The notes beneath the pieces are model-generated. The model was not told the origin of the DNA. It did not search any database and saw only the letters and a program-made list of their open reading frames with translations. This document shows positions 22,895-33,594 of a DNA stretch of 64,000 bases, one piece after another. A program made the position numbers and the translations under genes. Location: positions 28,334,001-28,398,000 of the forward strand of contig OZ038526.1 in the NCBI GenBank assembly GCA_964036665.1, given 5' to 3'. Numbering within the stretch: position 1 is the stretch's first letter; each line of letters begins with the position of its first letter. Source of the stretch: Gordius sp. MW1. Taxonomy: Eukaryota > Nematomorpha > Gordioida > Gordea > Gordiidae.

Positions 22895-23097
22895 TAGTGT
22901 TGTAAAAACGGCTGGGTTTTGTTTATCCGACCTTTGGTTTAACTAAAACTAACGGTTGACTTTGGCCTGTTTTTCAAATTTTGACTAAGCCTAGTGGTCG
23001 GCTAAAAAAAATTGATCAAAAAATTTTTGGTCTGTTTATGTTTAGTCGATTAAAACCAAAAGCAGGCCAAACAAAACCTAGCCTTTTTACAACACTA
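22895..23097. mobile_element. hAT MITE (TAGTGTTGTAAAAA ends)
   Basis: The ends TAGTGTTGTAAAAACGGCTG and TAGCCTTTTTACAACACTA are inverted repeats. CTACCTAC flanks both sides (22887-22894 and 23098-23105). 203 bp, non-coding. A one-sided relative starts at 46873. Confidence 0.88.
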
Positions 23098-23109
23098 CTA
23101 CCTACAGCC

Positions 23110-23685
23110 CACCTATATCGGTCTCAACCTTTTGGGTAACAATAAATCACAAAATATATCACCTATATATTGGAGTTAAACAGTCGAAAAAATATATTCT
23201 TTTTTGAACTCGACTTGTAATCTATTTTAAAGGAATAATATACCATGACTAAATTTTTTATCAGTTTTGTACTTTGTTTCCTCTTTTTCGGAGCATCTTA
23301 TATTCAAATGATATATACTTAACCTACTCTATACGAAACAGGTAAAATTTTTGTATAAACCTACGAAATAACTATTCAAATAATTAACTATGAACCTATT
23401 TGATAGCCACTTTTATCATTATCTGTTTTTATTTATAACTAAATTTTAAGTAGCTTTATAAAAAAAACGAGCCTTTTACATTAATAAATTTCTAATCATT
23501 ATTAAATTACCTAATACAGAGCATCCACGTAGGTAGGTTTAATAAAAGAGTTGATATAAATGCTTGATTCCATTTTTACTAGTCGATAGTTAGGAAATTT
23601 GTAACAGCAAAAAGATTTATTTATGTTATTCGATAAACTAGCAAAATTATTTAAAAAAATTAGAATGATTTTTATTTGTCCATCT
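23110..23685. other. Gene-free AT-rich stretch
   Basis: No gene or defined element seen. Confidence 0.5.
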
Positions 23686-23689
23686 ATAT

Positions 23690-23990
23690 ATAAAGTATAG
23701 TGTATGTATATATGTATGTATGTGGATAAGGGCTGAATTCTGAAACTACCGGCCCGATTCGCGCGAAACTTTACCCGTAGGTTCCCAGGGCGGCCAGGGG
23801 TAAAATAGCTTTTGCAGAATCCTAAAATTCCTTTTAGTTTTAAAAAAGGGCTAAATTCTGAAACTACCTGCCCGATTTGCGCGAAAATTTAGCCGTAGAT
23901 GCCCATGGCGGCCAGGGGTAAAATAGCCTTTTCAGATTCCTAAAATACCTTTTCGTTTTAAAAATATCGGACATTTCCCGGCCAGTTTCA
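23690..23990 (+). mobile_element. Helitron-like (Helentron-type) fragment, two tandem units
   Basis: TATATATAAAGTATAGTG and a TATG-rich tract precede two ~125-bp units, each reading GAAACTACC, CCCGATT and GCGCGAAA, then GGCGGCCAGGGG, then a CTTTTCAG-like phrase. A third copy lies at 53390-53530. The starting TATATATAAA tract followed by a GAAACTACC...CCGATT phrase resembles Helentron-derived repeats of arthropods. No terminal hairpin or protein was seen. Confidence 0.4.
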
Positions 23991-23999
23991 TTTATAGCA

Positions 24000-24427
24000 T
24001 CATATACAATAATGACGTCATACAAATAAGACTGAAGTTTTCTCGAATTAGATATTTAATAGTATAAAAAAAATGTTACAGTATTCAAAATTATTGGGGT
24101 TTAACAAACTATTTAAATTAAATAAATAAAAAAAAATTTCTCTCCCCTTCATTCCCCGACAAACTCCTTACCTGCAATTAGTTATTTACGTTTACTTTCC
24201 ATCGATTGTAAAAATAACACTACAATTTAGATAAAGCTTCTGCAAAAAATATCCCCACACACTTATAGTAAGTTAGTTAATTTGCCAGACATAATGTATA
24301 TGGCAAAACAACCTTTGCCGGTGTAGGGTTCTAATTGTGCGCCTAGATAAAAGTGCGCCTACATATAATTGGTCAAAATTGAAATAGCTAAAAATGATTA
24401 GCGTGATTGATATCACCACGTGGGCTA
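24000..24427. other. Gene-free stretch
   Basis: AT-rich; one GGTGTAGGGTTCTAATTG phrase at about 24319 recalls the left end of the MITE at 59265 but has no partner nearby. Nothing else noted. Confidence 0.4.
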
Positions 24428-24435
24428 CCACGAAT

Positions 24436-27263
24436 TAGAGCCCTGCAAAGTCACTTTTTTTCAACCCGAACCCGACCCGAAAGCGTTTTCAATTTTTCAA
24501 CCCGAACCCGACCCGAAAGCGTTTTCAATTTTTCAACCCGAACCCGACCCGACCCGAAAGCGTTTTTAAATTTTCAACCCGAACCCGACCCGAAAGCGTT
24601 TTTAAATTTTCAACCCGAACCCGACCCGACCCGAAAGCGTTTTCAATGTTTCAACCCGAACCCGACCCGAAAGCGTTTTTAAATTTTCAACCCGAACCCG
24701 ACCCGAAAGCGTTTAAAAAATTTTCAACCCAAAAACGCCCAGATAGGAAAGCGTTTTAAATATTTTAAATTGATTTGCCAAAATAAATAGGCAGCTTTCA
24801 GAAACAATTTGACGCCAAGAATTTGAATAATAAATTTATTTGAGAGAATTATTATAATTATGTATAAATATAATAGCGTCTACAATTTCAGGCCGTAAAC
24901 TCGACCTCCTATCTTCTAAAATTCGTCCAGCTGTAGAAAAAGATCTCTCGCTGGACGCAGAGGATGCAGGTATGGCCAGAAATTTACGAGCCAATAACCC
25001 TAAAACAGGATATTTATAAGAATATATCCTCCACCATTCTAATGAGTCGTATGCATCATCCTTTTTTGTAAGTTTACAATGAATATATTCATCAAGTTCA
25101 TCTTTTTCTTGGACATTTTCATCCGCACATTCCTCCCAACCAGAAAAATCCATAAAAGACATGTTAGCATTCTTTTCTAAAATATACGTTAACATGAATT
25201 TATATATTAAATACCTAGCTGATTAATTTCCTTTGGTGGCTCACTTTCAACCACTGTGTTTTCCTTTAGACTTTCATAGCTTTTATCATTCATTATTAAC
25301 CTAATCTCATCATAGAGCTCATTAAGCTCTTCAGGCTGCATCATTTTCATTTGTTTGTATTTAGGTGTTAGAAATGTAGCTATTTTGTGGTACATATCTA
25401 GAAGGAATTTTTCATTTAAAATTTGCTTGCACCTTTTGGCAAGCAAATGTAGTTCTGATTCAATGTCATAATTTTTGGTAAAGTCATTTAGTTTGTAAAA
25501 ATATAACAGGACTTTATTTAAAGTTGGGGCCTTGTCAGCCTCAAGCTCTGTCATGGCCATATTGAATGGCATTAAGAACTTTGTCAACTCTTCAAGCATA
25601 TAAATGTCAATACATTTTATCTTTGAAGGGTCCCCGGTAGAGGTCAAAAGCGTTTCGACCTCTTCATAATTCTTCAGAACTGAATCTAGCATTTTAAAAC
25701 GGCTATTCCACCGTGTCTCTACATACCCATGTAACTTTCTATCTAATCTATTGATTAAGCTAAAATTATAAGCATATAATTAGTATAAATAAATATTATA
25801 CCCAGACTGTTTCATATACGTAACTAAAAGTTTTGTGTCTGTTAGACAATTGTATATTTCCAGAAAATCTTTCTTCAACACTTCCTCATTGAAAGTGTTT
25901 CTCAACACTGTATTTAATAAATGACAGGCACAATTAAGGCGCTTTTGGGATTCAAGTGCCTTTTTTATATTCGCCCCTTGATCCGTAATAAATGTTAAGT
26001 TAAAAAAGTCATCCTTGGCATATCCTTTAAAAAATATTTAAAAAAATTTAATAAAGTACCTTGAGATGTAAATTGTTTTAGCAGTTCTTTTTTTACATTT
26101 TCACCTGTTTTCTTATCCTCTTCAAATTTGGCTGTAAACAAAACCAGTTTCATTAACTGGTATTCTTCAGTAATATAATGAATTGTTAATGTTATATAGT
26201 TATTTTTTTTTAAAATCATCTGTCCACAAGTCAGTTGTGGCTATAAAATAAAGGTAATAAGAAAATACAAAAATATTAATTTACCTGCACAAAGACCTTT
26301 TGCAAAATATTTTTTTAACTTTGGTAGGAGCAAGGCCCTTAACTCATCAGCCCTATCCAGCATATTCCTCGATATTGTCGTTGGATCTGGACATATCTCA
26401 GACATAGAAATATTGCCATATATACTCCCAATATAAATTAAGTAGGAGCATAAAGCAATAAATCCATCCCCATGGATTTGTGCAAAAGATCTGAGATCTT
26501 TTGCACAAAAATCCACAATTTTTGCTGTGAGGTCTTTTTTTATCTTATAAGAGTCTTTGATTTTCACAGGGGGTTGATTCATTTCCAAAAAACCTTCTAA
26601 AGAAGGTTGATCTTTTTTTTTCATCTGGCACTTATGCTTCTTAAGATGATTGGTTCCTAAGTTAAATATAATAAAATATTCTTAACAATATATTTTACCT
26701 GTTAGACTTGCACCATATTTGTATATAGCATAACAGGTTGAGCATCTAACAAAGTCTATTTTGTTGTCATTTTCGTCAATAATGAAATTAAATAATTCCC
26801 AAACCTTGCTTTTACCCACCAAATTCATTTCCACTCTATAGGTTTTATTTTCAATCAGCTTCTCTAATTTATGTGGATCCATAATTCACTTAATTAATAA
26901 TAAATAGTATAGTTATTATATATTTTACCTATTTTGAGTTTGAAATTGGCCAGATACAAAAATAAGAAGTAATTTACAAGGAAATGAATGATATGAATGA
27001 ATGAGATTCATTAATGATACATTTCGATATTAATCAAAAAATGTTTTATATGGAATGGCATTAATTTGAAAGATATGTTGTTTGTTATGCAATGTAAGAT
27101 TTATAACCTTCAACCCGACCCGACCCGAAAGCGTTTTAAATTTTCAACCCGAACCCGACCCGACCCGAAAGCGTTTTTAAATTTTCAACCCGAACCCGAC
27201 CCGACCCGAGCGTCGGGTCGGGTCGGGTCGGGTCGGGTTACGGGTCACCCGTGCAGGGCTCTA
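24436..27263 (-). mobile_element. Near-complete hAT transposon
   Basis: The ends TAGAGCCCTGCAAAGTCAC and CACCCGTGCAGGGCTCTA are inverted repeats. CCACGAAT flanks both sides (24428-24435 and 27264-27271). Subterminal arrays of CCCGAACCCGACCCGA occur at both ends (24463-24735 and 27110-27235), the right one turning into its own complement GGGTCGGGTCGGG near 27212. It carries a five-exon transposase gene on the minus strand. 2,828 bp, a normal hAT length, and the parent type of the derivative at 18589. Confidence 0.92.
24836..26882 (-). pseudogene. hAT transposase, five exons, two frameshifts
   Basis: Exons by eye: 26882-26699, 26656-26285, 26240-25802, 25759-25215, 25176-24836, all with GT-AG introns of 38-48 nt. 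They total 1,881 nt, 627 codons including the stop. Domains: BED zinc finger across exons 1-2 (CSTC, then HLKKHKC); RNase H-like core with first Asp in TTDLWTDD and second in FITDQGANI; C-terminal dimerisation region PASSASSERSFSTAGRIL with RSSLRPEIVDAIIF. In exon 3 a run of nine A at about 26201-26209 shifts the frame, and a second shift near 26020-26050, also in an A/T run, restores it. These may be true mutations or homopolymer read errors. Function if intact: excision and insertion of the element, giving 8-bp duplications. Confidence 0.85.
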
Positions 27264-27555
27264 CCACGAATTATGATTGGCTTGTGTACCAAAAAGGCAA
27301 TAAAAACAATCGTGAGAATTGTGCATTAAAAAAATCCGCCTCAAAATCCCAAAACAAGTAAAAATGCTTTTCTAAATAATTAACTTAAGATAGATAAAGT
27401 CCCAAAATATTACTTATCAGAATTTATACATGTATAATAGAAAAGAACAAACACAAGTATATAAAACTTTAAATAAAACATAATGCATATTCAAGTTTAT
27501 TTGATAATGAAATCGAAGGTTATCGACATTAAAGAGGTTTCATATGGATTATAAC

Positions 27556-27708
27556 CATGGGCGTACCCAGGTTTGAATTAGGAACGTTTAAAAGTTCATT
27601 TAGAGGGGGGCAAAACATAATTTTTTTTAATTTTTCAATGTTTTTGCATTGAAATTTTTTTTTCGTAAATTGGGGGGGGGGGCAGTGCCCCCCCTGGGTA
27701 CGCCCATG
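27556..27708. mobile_element. hAT MITE (CATGGGCGTACCC variant)
   Basis: The ends CATGGGCGTACCCAGG and CCTGGGTACGCCCATG are perfect inverted repeats. ATTATAAC flanks both sides (27548-27555 and 27709-27716). 153 bp, non-coding. Confidence 0.9.
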
Positions 27709-27716
27709 ATTATAAC

Positions 27717-29339
27717 CAAAATAAGTTTAAATAAGAATTGGTCATAAATTGTGTTAGCTCCTAAACACTCATCACAATGGTGTCCGCTGTAATGAGCTTC
27801 CTTTCTAAAACAGAGCTCATTGACAAAAGCGGTGAGAATACGATTGTAAGGATGCTCTATTTAATTGTTAATTTACTTACTGTGCGTTTAGGACATTGTC
27901 AGCTAAGCAAATCCACGGTTATAAAGTTTAATGTAGATTTAAATTATTGTAGCCTTAAAAAATATATACTATTTTTGATTTTTACGTTTGAAAATAAAAT
28001 ATTCTTTGTTTAAGATTCTACATTTAATTTTTATCACATAAATAATTAAGTCAAAAAATTTATTTTACAACATAGTTTTTGACCATTTTCTACATTTATA
28101 AATCAAAAAGGTATGAAATACTTAAAAAAATAATAGTTGCGATGATAATAGTTACATTTCTGCTGACTCCTTGACAGTCATATCTAGCAGATATCAGATT
28201 TTTATAAATTTTTATACCGGAACCCGTTAAGCCATCTTATAATTCACTTGCCCGCACGAACCCCAGTGTCCGCCCTGCCATTCCTCTTTTATTAAAGATG
28301 CAGGATCTACCCAGGCCCAAATTATTATATTTAACCGTAAAGCACAAATTAATGAGGCCCAAAATTATTTCAACTAGATATTTAAAAATAAGTATCACAT
28401 TAATGCCATATTGTTTCAAATAAAGCTAAAAATATCGTAATTTTTATATTTATAATAAAAAATAATTCGAAACTATAAATATATAAAAAATGTGAAGGGA
28501 GGTTTAAATAATTAATTTTTAAAATCCTATCATATAATTTTCTCTTTCAAAAAAAGTCATTTATCTAACTGTAAATTATATAGTTAACACTTATCGAAAA
28601 TTTCAAAAAAGTGATTAAGAACTCTTTTTTGTTTTTATAGCAACTGCTATTAATAAATTTTTTATAAAGTAAAAGAAAGATTATCTAGAGACTAGTAGAT
28701 AATATATTAAGAGAAAACAAAATAAACGATCTATAAATACCATTAAGCCGAATTGCCCAATGAAAGTGCCCATCCCGTTACCCCAAGGGCCTAGTGATGT
28801 CAAAACGCCCAATAAGGTCGCGCTGCTTTACCCTGGTTACACACTCTCTCCACCACTCTCATCAAGCGTGGTGTGCGTTTGCAGAATAGCCCGGTTTAGG
28901 AAGTAGTAGAAAACTCCGTTTAATAATTGTGTGCTTGGATAGATATGGGGGCGGGAATGGTAGAGATGGAAAAAGAGAGAGAGATGTGTTAGTAAACAGC
29001 GCGTGTGTAGTATGTACTCTAATGTACTCCTTTTTCCAGACACAGTGGGACGAATTTTGATAAGCGGAAGGGGTTCACAAAGACGTGAATAAATTTAAAT
29101 ATAGAGGTGTAAAAAAAAAGTAAATTAATGGACCTATAGATGAAACTTAAATCTACATGAATATATTCTATTTTTCACTAAATATTAAAAATACCGTGGC
29201 AATATAGCCTCAATAAGGCTTAAAAAGGGCATTTTTGGCACCTTCAACTTCGTATTTCTATAAAAATGTTAATTGCAGAAAAAACTAAAAACAGATTATT
29301 TTTCAGCGCAAAACTATCAGAATTATTGATCGGATTGCG
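27717..29339. other. Gene-free stretch
   Basis: No coding gene recognised. At 28745-29045 the base composition turns richer in G+C, with a purine tract GGAAAAAGAGAGAGAGATG near 28968. It might be the far end of the LTR element to its right, but I found no repeat of that element's other end. Confidence 0.4.
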
Positions 29340-30640
29340 GGATGTAATCACAAAGTCAATGTTTGTAGAGGTGTGTTATTAACGACGTCGCTATACCACA
29401 CATCAGCCATCAGAGCCGACACGGGCACCAGCGACATCAGTGTAAAAAATAGTAACCAACTTTCCATAATCACCTAGGAGTTATGAAGTCCACGAAAGGT
29501 AATCTTGGACCTGACTACGATAGGATTACCTTTTATCGAACCACGTGCGACGTTCCGGTAACCAACCAATAAAATTAATAACACCATGCGCAACTAGCAA
29601 AAATATTAGCCCACCCAGGAAATACGACCTCATTAAACCTATTTAGAGGTGACACGGCGTATAGCCAAAACACAGGTTATTACAGGCATTAAGCCTCCGA
29701 AAATAAATTGGCATCTGGGTTCAACGTGCGCGCATGCAAGAGTTCTAAATTTCATACCCGAATCATCGTCGTAAACGCACTGCTCTGTACCGGCAGAATT
29801 CTTTTGGGTTTGGCCCTACCGTTTATATGCACTGCTGGCATTACCCTTCAGCGCATATTGACCACACTGCCCTTTACAGGCAACATTCATGCATAACGTT
29901 AAATACCATTGCGTCGTTTTGTCCATCCGCCATATTCTGATCATCAAGCAGGTACCGACAGATTTCGGAATCGCAAAGCATTCCACAGCAACGGAATTAC
30001 ATACATTCGGCGCCCTATTATCACACTGTCGGATACTAGCTGATCAATCAAGGACAATGATGGACGACGATTGACATTCACATACGCGTCAATCATATTC
30101 ATAAATATATAACAGCGATTTCAAAAAAATGGCGAAAAAATCAAGGAATAAATGAATAATAAAATGTTCACCTTCGCGCGATTCTTATGGGACTTATGAA
30201 TTGATTAACTGGATTTAAAAATTATTGCCAAACCCAATTACCCCTAAATCTAAGTTATTTTAACAATCAAAATAGATCTTCTTACGATATTTAAACCTTC
30301 TTAAAATATCACTATTAATTTGCGTAAACCAAAAATATAAAATCAAATTCATACAAAAAATTAACAATTTCTTTTTAAACCCTTAATTCATTTACTTTAC
30401 TTTTAAAATCAAAATAGTATTATTTTTTCTGACACCATTTAACAAAAATTATTTTAATAAACTTCGTTTTTTACCTTATTAGTTATGTATGGATTATCGA
30501 ATAGTTCATAGAGTCGCATATAGACCCACGCGATAGTAAAAAGTATGAAAGGAATAATGTGCAAAATACATATCCGAGAAAATATAAATATATATCTAGA
30601 ATTATCGATTGTGTTTTCCGATAGGCGATTAAAAATGGGG
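29340..30640 (-). mobile_element. LTR retroelement relic B (leader region, minus strand)
   Basis: Read on the minus strand, 30437-30422 gives TGGTGTCAGAAAAAAT, the same primer-site sequence found in element A at 62285. From there to about 29375 it matches element A (62285-63340) in order, including GAATCGCGCGAAGGT, TTGTCCTTGATTGATCAGCT, GTCGGTACCTGCT, TCGGAGGCTTA and GTGTGGTATAGCGACGTC. The LTR would lie just above 30438 but is not defined. No gag or pol is visible between the primer site and the small frame at 29467. Confidence 0.65.
29348..29467 (-). CDS. Short frame with hydrophobic N-terminus in element B
   Basis: 39 codons from an ATG that follows an acceptor-like TAACTCCTAG. The first ~20 residues are hydrophobic after a short polar start, then comes a conserved WYSDV. 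The same ADxWYSDV block and the same splice-acceptor-plus-ATG arrangement occur in element A near 63209, although A is frameshifted there. A secreted or envelope-type signal peptide is one reading. It is too short to carry a fold and is probably the broken start of a longer gene. Confidence 0.35.
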   Translation of the reverse strand: MESWLLFFTLMSLVPVSALMADVWYSDVVNNTPLQTLTL

Positions 30641-31351
30641 AGATCTTTATATATTGTGGGGTTACAGTACACGGATCCCCTTAATGCTCGCTTGTCTTGT
30701 TAGCGCAGATGGCGCTAGCACGCGGCATCTTACAGAGGGAGGGGGAGAGAGGGAAGAGAGGGGAGAGAGAGCAAAGGGGGAAGCATCCACATCAGTAGTA
30801 AAGTATATCAATATAAGTAGCTTTTTCACTCTGATTTTATATCGCAAATTACAACTCTGAGAGTTTACATAAAAAATATAGTTTGCAAATTAGGCATGTT
30901 ATTGCATTAAAAAGGAGTTATAGGCCATGATAAAGACATTTTAATTGTCACGTTATGAGTAACAGTTCGAGGACAATATTAAATCAAATTTTTTGGCATA
31001 CTATATTTATATAGGGATTACATTTAATTTATGATTGTTAAATTAAATGAATTTAGCCTAAGGTAGATATGCGTAAGAAAATAAGATTTAGCCATAATTG
31101 GCTGGTTGTTAATATTATAACCTTAAGCATGATTGATTACTTTTGAATAACTTTTTATTGTAGCCTTTATGCAATTATATAGCTCTTCATCTTCTTACCA
31201 TTTCTGATCCTTTTCCACATTTTAGTCGGCTGGCTAAGTGACTTAATAATACGATTTAAAAAGCTGAATTTTAAATTTGATTTATTTGGCAGCCAGCTGA
31301 GTATTTGATTTTTTAAAATTGCATTTTCATACATAAGTCTAAAAACGCTCA
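30640..31351. other. Upstream region of the MTCH gene
   Basis: It contains a purine tract (GAGGGAGGGGGAGAGAGGG near 30738) and AT-rich DNA. The MTCH promoter should be here, but no clear core element was identified. Confidence 0.4.
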
Positions 31352-33594
31352 ATGATTTTATCTTACCCTCCTGATTACCATCAATTTGGGATTGGGCTTG
31401 GAATTACAGTTTTAACCTATCCTCTCACGAATGCCAAAATCTTGATTCAAGTTAAATAATATGTTAAATTTGTTTTCACTGCTTATAGTTAGGAAATGAG
31501 CCACTGAGCCCATATCTTACTAAAGATATATTTGGTCGTAGTGTTGGATGTTACCCAAATGTTTTTCGATACAGTATTTAAAGAAATTAAAATATTAAAT
31601 TTGTAATAGTTGGGCATATAAAGAAGGCTGCAGGATTTGCAGCAATTTACAAAGGCCTTTCAGCTAAAATTTGTGAATCAGTAGTGTCAGCTATGGTTTC
31701 AGTACATGTTTCACAGGTATGCTTATAAAATCTATTTGTTAATTTCTTAGAAACTAAAAGAATTATATCCTGGGCCAACCTTAAGAGAGATTATTGCCAC
31801 CAGTGGCAAAAGGAGGCCAGATGCTGAAGAGTTATTATACTCTGCAGGTGGTGGTACTCCGTATGTTATTAAGGCAAAAGATGGCTCAATAATTGAAACA
31901 GGTCTTATGAATGATCATGGGGATTCAAGTTCTGTAGATAACATGTTATGGGAGTCATTCTATATTGAGGTTAATTTGAATTTGCTTTAATAGACAAGAA
32001 TTTTGCATCTCACTCTTTGAAGTGAACATTTTTTTTATTAATATTTGTTTCTATCTATAGATGGCTCGTGAATCCCTTTGCCACGCTGCTGCCATTGTTG
32101 CTAGCCAACCATTTCATGGTTATATATTTTTAAAATTTATTTATCTTTTGTTATAATTTAATTTTTGTAACAAATTTGAGCCTAACCTTATATTAATTAG
32201 TAATCATGGTAAGAATGATTGCTGAATTTATTGGGAAGGAGACAAAATACAGGTAAAAAATATTCAAATTTTTTTTAATATTTTATGATTAGCAACATAT
32301 TCTCATCAATATCAGAAATATATAATACTAATGGTATACCAGGATTTTTTAGGTAAATAAATCATACAAAGTTTTTAAAAGTCTGTGGCTTTGTTTAAAT
32401 TCTATTTTAGTGGCTTAGCTCCTAGAATGCTGTGTGAATTATTAACATTTTGGATTGCAAATACATTGGCATATTTTGCTAATAAATATTTGCTGGAGAG
32501 CACAGTAACAATACATAACCATCAAACATTTGTAATATTTATTTTAGGACCTTCAAACACATACATTGACAGTTACAGGGGTAACATTTGAAATGAGATA
32601 ATTTTTAATTGATTTTAATTACAATTTTAAAATTATGTTTTGGCGAAAAAGTATTTTTTACAATAAAATATTAATTTAAATGAATATAAATACATTTTTT
32701 TAGATTATTGCCAATATGTTTACTTATCCGTATTCGTTAGTGGGCAATGTTATGTGTGTAACAGGATCAGGGTATACAATTTGTTTTTTTTAATTGCATG
32801 GTTATATTGAAATGTGTTAAACAATGTTTTCAATTACAAAAATTGCTTGTATAATTAGTGTTTCCATTGTACACTTCTTTTTCTAGTTAATACATCTAGA
32901 AATATAGTTGCTAAGCACTATTTTGATTAGTGTCTTATAAAACTGTTAATTTATATATGTCACATTGTTTAAGTATTAACAAGTATTGATTGAGCAATAC
33001 ATGTTTACCACAAAATCTATTTTTGCCCTCATTCAGTCTTGTGGCTGGACAAAGACCTCACATGCTTTATTACAAGAGTTGGTTTGACTGTTGGAATCAC
33101 CTCAGTTCTCAAGTAATTGATTTTTATGCCTATCAATCAAACTTTTTTTTATAAACATTTGAATAATTATCTTGGATTAAGTATCTTCCTATTTATACTT
33201 TAAAAGTAGGTTTTTGGTAAAAAAAAATGCATTTAACAACTTTTAAGCAATCTAAAAACATTTGATTTGTGCCAGCCAAATTTCTGCAGTAAACGGAACA
33301 GTACTTTCGCATAAGATATAAATTGAAAATCCTATTGGTTGTAATAGTATTCTTTGTTCATGAACTTGGCCAAAAAGACATTTTCCCCTTTAAAAATTTC
33401 AAATTTATATATAGATATATGAAATGCAATGTTAAATTTTGTAGTTAGTTTAGATTTTTGGCTACACCCATGTTTATAATTTTACTGTATGATTTGCGAT
33501 ACTCGTTTAACAGGGTCAACTCAAGCGCGGATCCCAATTGCTGTGGCGGACCATTCCCTTGCACAAAAATATGGATCACGCAACCTTAGATTAA
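31352..33594 (+). CDS. MTCH: Mitochondrial carrier homolog (MTCH1/2 family)
   Basis: Twelve exons by eye: 31352-31450, 31489-31573, 31610-31716, 31751-31969, 32061-32118, 32201-32252, 32293-32352, 32411-32504, 32548-32580, 32704-32771, 33037-33112, 33514-33594. All junctions are GT-AG and phases agree; they total 1,032 nt, 343 residues plus TAA. Family signs: TYPLTNAKILIQ and GNEPLSPY near the start, YKGLSAKI, SQPFHVIMVRMIAEFIG, GFFSGLAPRML, TYPYSLVGNVM, SWFDCWNHL, and a GQLKRGSQLLWR tail. MTCH proteins are SLC25-fold proteins of the mitochondrial outer membrane; MTCH2 inserts alpha-helical tail-anchored proteins and affects apoptosis. The fourth exon adds a polar glycine- and acid-rich loop (residues ~125-160) that looks longer than in human MTCH2. 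Exon 8/9 could also be split at a second donor, but the 46-nt intron used here fits the other introns. Confidence 0.9.

Noticed and set aside
24407-24682. 91-codon frame of repeated STRTRPE and FQPEPDP
   Set aside because: Translation of the CCCGACCCGA arm of the hAT element.
29708-30074. Two plus-strand frames of about 60 codons in element B
   Set aside because: Antisense to the conserved leader and not preserved in element A.
32529-32547. A 16-nt intron in MTCH (GTAATATTTATTTTAG)
   Set aside because: An alternative donor at 32505 gives a 46-nt intron with the same phase, in line with the other introns.
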